9,414 nt of DNA from an uncultured beta proteobacterium. Its GTDB lineage: Bacteria; Pseudomonadota; Gammaproteobacteria; Burkholderiales; Burkholderiaceae. The notes under the pieces are model-generated. The model did not search any database and was not told the DNA's origin. It saw only the letters and a program-made list of their open reading frames with translations. Below are positions 6,863 through 9,414 of this stretch, piece after piece. Each line of letters begins with the position of its first letter. Positions within the stretch are counted from its first letter, which is position 1. The translations under genes were made by a program, and so were the position numbers. The DNA is taken from the NCBI GenBank assembly GCA_903827075.1, contig CAIKGX010000128.1, forward strand, positions 1 through 9,414, read 5' to 3'.

Positions 6863-7510
6863 TCAAAGGCCGTTCGGAACTTGGCCGGCATAGCGGTAGG
6901 AGGTCTCTTCAAACATTTTTGGGCGATTGAGATAATCTAAGGCCCAATCAATCGTATCGACACCCCAAAAACACTGTTTGCCAATGATCAGTGCCGGCAC
7001 ACCAAATGCACCATCTATCTTTGCTTGTTCTGTATTAGCGATCAGTTGGGCTTTGATTGCGGGGTCTTCAGGTTTAGCGGTATTGCCCTGTAAACCTAAG
7101 TAGAGACAAAAATCTGCCCAGGATAGGTTGGGATCTTTGCCTTCTACCCAAACATATTCAAAGGCTCGCTCAATCATTGCCCAATCGGCTTTTTCTTGAA
7201 CTAGCAAGCGTTGTGCAGCAACCGTTAAGAAAGGGTGGTGTTCTGGAAAGCGAAATGGAATGCCCAATTTCTCTGCTAACCAGACGCAGTATTGATAGGT
7301 ATGGGGTCGTTTAGCAGCGACTTCTCCAGGCCCTTGGTTATCAGTAGCCCTAAAAAGACCGCCAAGCAAAATGGGAATAGGCTCAATGACTAATTTACCC
7401 TCTAAGCGATGACGTTGCTTGAGATAGATATATGAGAAGGGGGACACAATGTCATAGTAGAAAGTGGCCTTGATGGGTTCATTCGCCCCAGACTGATTTT
7501 CAGTAGTCAT
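6863..7510 (-). CDS. DsbA-fold / GST-kappa-type protein, 2-hydroxychromene-2-carboxylate isomerase family
   Basis: A 215-residue protein of the thioredoxin-fold group that includes HCCA isomerase and kappa-class glutathione transferases. The N-terminal strand and turn FYYDIVSPFSYIYL (17-30) holds the family Ser23 in S-P-F-S-Y, where DsbA would have its CxxC; no CxxC is present, so it is not a disulfide oxidase. A helical insert covers about 60-160, and the return to the fold shows G-A-F-G-V-P (167-172, cis-Pro loop) and CFWGVDTIDWALDYL (180-194). No signal peptide is visible, so it should be cytosolic and probably glutathione-dependent. In naphthalene degraders relatives isomerise 2-hydroxychromene-2-carboxylate, but no aromatic degradation genes are nearby and the true substrate is open. 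The ATG overlaps the rarA stop (ATGA, 7507-7510), so it is translationally coupled to rarA. Confidence 0.88.
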   Translation of the reverse strand: MTTENQSGANEPIKATFYYDIVSPFSYIYLKQRHRLEGKLVIEPIPILLGGLFRATDNQGPGEVAAKRPHTYQYCVWLAEKLGIPFRFPEHHPFLTVAAQRLLVQEKADWAMIERAFEYVWVEGKDPNLSWADFCLYLGLQGNTAKPEDPAIKAQLIANTEQAKIDGAFGVPALIIGKQCFWGVDTIDWALDYLNRPKMFEETSYRYAGQVPNGL

Positions 7511-8820
7511 TTCTTTTTATAGCCCGCATCGAGTTTGCGCAATAAAGCCATCTTCTCAGAAATCTGCACCTCTAAACCGCGATCGACTGGTTCATACCAA
7601 TGGGGCTCTGTCATGCCTTCAGGTAAATAGGATTCACCGGCAGCATAGCCATTAGGCTCATCATGAGCATAGCGATATTCTTTGCCGTGACCTAACTCTT
7701 TCATGAGCTTAGTAGGAGCATTGCGTAAATGATTGGGTACCGCTTTACTTTGATCATTCGCTACATAGGCACGGGCAGCATTAAAGGCTTTGTAGCTGGC
7801 ATTACTTTTAGCGGCTACCGCAAGATAGACTACTGCTTGTCCTAAGGCGAGCTCGCCCTCGGGTGAGCCTAGACGCTCAAATGTTTGCGCAGCATCATTT
7901 GCTAGTTGCATTGCGCGGGGATCAGCTAAGCCAATGTCTTCCCATGCCATACGGATGATGCGGCGCGCTAGGTATCGGGGGTCAGCACCACCATCGAGCA
8001 TACGGCAAAACCAATAAAGTGCTGCATCTGGATGAGAGCCGCGGACTGATTTATGCAAAGCAGAAATTTGGTCGTAGAACTGATCGCCACCCTTATCAAA
8101 ACGCCTTGCAGACACTGTCAGTGCATTTTGAATAAATTCATCATCTACAACGTGAATCTGCGAGCCGGGAGTGGAGAGCGCATTACGAACTTGTTCCACC
8201 AAGTTCAATAAGCGTCGAGCATCACCATCTGCATGAGTAATCAAACTTTCAATTGCAGCATCTTCAAATCGGATATCCGGCATTGCATATTCATGTGCGC
8301 GATGAAAAAGTTGCTTGAGCTCATCCGCATTGAAAGATTTGAGAACATAGACTTGAGCACGAGATAGCAGCGCAGAGTTCACCTCAAATGAAGGGTTCTC
8401 GGTAGTGGCACCAATAAAGGTAAAGAGTCCTGATTCGACATGAGGTAAGAGTGCGTCTTGCTGGCTTTTATTAAAGCGATGGATTTCATCGACGAACAAG
8501 ATGGTTTGTCTGCCGTATTGCGCCATGCTTTGTTGGGCTTGCTCAATGGCTTCGCGAATTTCTTTCACGCCAGCTAGCACAGCCGAGATGGCAATAAACT
8601 CACGGTCAAATGCTTTGGCAGATAAGCGAGCTAGGGTAGTTTTACCCACTCCAGGAGGTCCCCACAGAATCATGGAATGGGGCTTGCCAGAGGCAAAGGC
8701 CAATTTTAAGGGCTTACCTTCAGCCAATAGGTGGGCCTGCCCTATGACCTCTTCAATCAGCTTAGGACGCAATGCTTCCGCTAATGGAGGAGGTGGAGTG
8801 CTATCAAAAAGGCTGCCCAT
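7507..8820 (-). CDS. rarA: Replication-associated recombination protein A, AAA+ ATPase (RarA/MgsA)
   Basis: A 437-residue AAA+ ATPase of the RarA/Mgs1/WRNIP1 family, which acts at stalled replication forks and interacts with single-strand binding protein in E. coli. The N-terminus P-L-A-E-A-L-R-P-K and G-Q-A-H-L (12-31) is the usual family opening. Walker A is GPPGVGKTT (54-62), Walker B ILFVDEIHRFNK (107-118), sensor 1 lies in IGATTENPSF (136-145) and the arginine finger is R154 in SALLSR (149-154). The lid and C-terminal tetramerisation region follows, including GGDQFYDQISALHKSVRGS, DPRYLARRIIRMAWEDIGLADP and P-N-H-L-R-N-A-P-T-K-L-M-K-E-L-G-H-G, all strongly conserved. Length matches the family. 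The start is ATG at 8818-8820, 11 bases after the DUF3429 gene, with only a weak ribosome site. Confidence 0.97.
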   Translation of the reverse strand: MGSLFDSTPPPPLAEALRPKLIEEVIGQAHLLAEGKPLKLAFASGKPHSMILWGPPGVGKTTLARLSAKAFDREFIAISAVLAGVKEIREAIEQAQQSMAQYGRQTILFVDEIHRFNKSQQDALLPHVESGLFTFIGATTENPSFEVNSALLSRAQVYVLKSFNADELKQLFHRAHEYAMPDIRFEDAAIESLITHADGDARRLLNLVEQVRNALSTPGSQIHVVDDEFIQNALTVSARRFDKGGDQFYDQISALHKSVRGSHPDAALYWFCRMLDGGADPRYLARRIIRMAWEDIGLADPRAMQLANDAAQTFERLGSPEGELALGQAVVYLAVAAKSNASYKAFNAARAYVANDQSKAVPNHLRNAPTKLMKELGHGKEYRYAHDEPNGYAAGESYLPEGMTEPHWYEPVDRGLEVQISEKMALLRKLDAGYKKK

Positions 8821-8831
8821 TTAAAAAGTAA

Positions 8832-9311
8832 TCAGTTTTGTACAAACAGAATGACTAGGGCGGCCCATATCAAACAGGCTGCTGAGATGTAAGTAAGTCG
8901 GTTGCGTATGATCATGAACGCTTGCCTGGCTTCATCACTAGAAAAATAATACTGATAGGTATTTTGATCAATATTGCGTTGAATGAGCAAAGTTGAAGCC
9001 AGAATGACTAATCCCACCGGAATATAAATATGCAAAGCCACCCAAGCTACTAGCGCTGGAATGACCCCCCAAATCCAGGCATTACGATCTTCCCATTTAT
9101 CCCCTGGAGGCAACTTACCTAGAGTGTGTAAATTGGCACCCCAATGCAATGCACCCATAAACGAAGTCACGATTGCGCCATAGGCAGCGAGAGACTCGGC
9201 ACTCAAGTAATTCAGTGGGGTTGGTGCTAGCTGCACCATTAAAGCTAAGCCAACAAATGGTATGAGGCCGGCATAAGCCAATTTAATCAGGAGGGGTGGA
9301 AATGGGTTCAC
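8832..9311 (-). CDS. DUF3429-type small integral membrane protein
   Basis: A 159-residue hydrophobic protein with four or five probable membrane segments at about 8-27, 42-60, 78-95, 96-111 and 138-157. The second segment contains A-Y-G-A-I-V-T-S-F-M-G-A-L-H-W-G (43-58), the pattern typical of the DUF3429 family, which has no established function. A polar loop (62-75, G-K-L-P-P-G-D-K-W-E-D) and a charged loop (111-136) separate the segments. The only reasonable start is GTG at 9309-9311: an in-frame TAA lies four codons upstream at 9321-9323 and the next ATG is inside the first membrane segment region. No clear Shine-Dalgarno sequence precedes it. It starts 36 bases after the dehydrogenase stop and ends 11 bases before rarA, so it belongs to the same transcript by position. 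The family assignment rests on one motif and the topology. Confidence 0.8.
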   Translation of the reverse strand: MNPFPPLLIKLAYAGLIPFVGLALMVQLAPTPLNYLSAESLAAYGAIVTSFMGALHWGANLHTLGKLPPGDKWEDRNAWIWGVIPALVAWVALHIYIPVGLVILASTLLIQRNIDQNTYQYYFSSDEARQAFMIIRNRLTYISAACLIWAALVILFVQN

Positions 9312-9347
9312 GAAATTACTTTATGGATAAATGAATAAGGAATCTGT

Positions 9348-9414
9348 TTATTGATCGTATGTAAAAACACCACGACCGGATTTGCGGCCTAGATATTCAG
9401 CGGCCACCATTTCA
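9348..9414 (-). CDS. 3-hydroxyacyl-CoA dehydrogenase, C-terminal end (partial)
   Basis: The minus strand is open from the window edge to TAA at 9348-9350 and encodes 21 C-terminal residues, EMVAAEYLGRKSGRGVFTYD followed by Q. The M-V-A-x-x-x-L-G-R-K-S/T-G-R-G-x-x-x-Y ending is the characteristic tail of 3-hydroxyacyl-CoA and 3-hydroxybutyryl-CoA dehydrogenases (the PaaH/Hbd/FadB-type C-terminal domain), which oxidise 3-hydroxyacyl-CoA with NAD. The start and the NAD-binding domain are outside the window, so the exact member cannot be named. It is the most upstream gene of the minus-strand run seen here. Confidence 0.72.
   Translation of the reverse strand, partial: EMVAAEYLGRKSGRGVFTYDQ

Noticed and set aside
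6079..6940. Small frames at 6079-6318 (+), 6234-6431 (-) and 6668-6940 (+), and the upstream extension of ppiA to 6912
   Set aside because: The small frames shadow pabBC and ppiA. The ppiA extension would place a clear signal peptide 32 residues inside the protein and ignores the good ribosome site at 6822-6829.
8501..8824. Plus-strand open frame opposite the Walker A/B region of rarA
   Set aside because: Antisense shadow of a highly conserved AAA+ domain.
1..9414. Mobile element, CRISPR array, tRNA, phage or defence system
   Set aside because: I saw no direct-repeat array, transposase or integrase motif, cloverleaf, or toxin-antitoxin or restriction signature on either strand; the window is filled by core metabolic genes.

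Overview
The window looks like chromosomal core DNA of a free-living betaproteobacterium. Family Burkholderiaceae fits best, and a Polynucleobacter-like organism is my best guess. The reasons are a moderate base composition (mid-40s percent GC by eye), short intergenic gaps, and a Nudix - aat - bpt - pyrD gene order that I recall from Burkholderiales. The taxon is inferred from protein style and gene order, not from a marker gene.

Layout: bases 1-306 hold the 3' end of a plus-strand D-Ala-D-Ala endopeptidase gene (pbpG-like). Everything after it is on the minus strand. Read in the direction of transcription (high to low coordinates), the order is: the last codons of a 3-hydroxyacyl-CoA dehydrogenase gene; a DUF3429 membrane protein; rarA; a DsbA-fold/GST-kappa-type isomerase; a periplasmic cyclophilin (ppiA); a pabB-pabC fusion; a zinc-ribbon Nudix hydrolase; aat; bpt (ate); pyrD; and, after a 120-base AT-rich gap, an IclR-family regulator that converges on pbpG.

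The genes from DUF3429 to pyrD are packed with gaps of 46 bases or less. Two junctions are ATGA start/stop overlaps (rarA/isomerase and aat/bpt). This suggests one long transcript, or a few overlapping ones. Functions are housekeeping and mixed: replication-fork maintenance (rarA), periplasmic protein folding (ppiA), folate precursor synthesis (pabBC), nucleotide or cofactor hydrolysis (Nudix), N-degron tagging (aat and bpt) and pyrimidine synthesis (pyrD). The clearest functional pair is aat plus bpt, the two aminoacyl-tRNA-protein transferases that feed the bacterial N-end rule pathway.

I found no RNA gene, mobile element, CRISPR array, phage or defence module, and no convincing rho-independent terminator. 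No gene-free stretch exceeds 300 bases; the largest, 1147-1266, contains a short inverted repeat that could be an operator for the IclR regulator. I see no undescribed multi-gene system. The points worth checking are a start-site conflict at aat, the possible operator, the orphan regulator and two poorly characterised genes.
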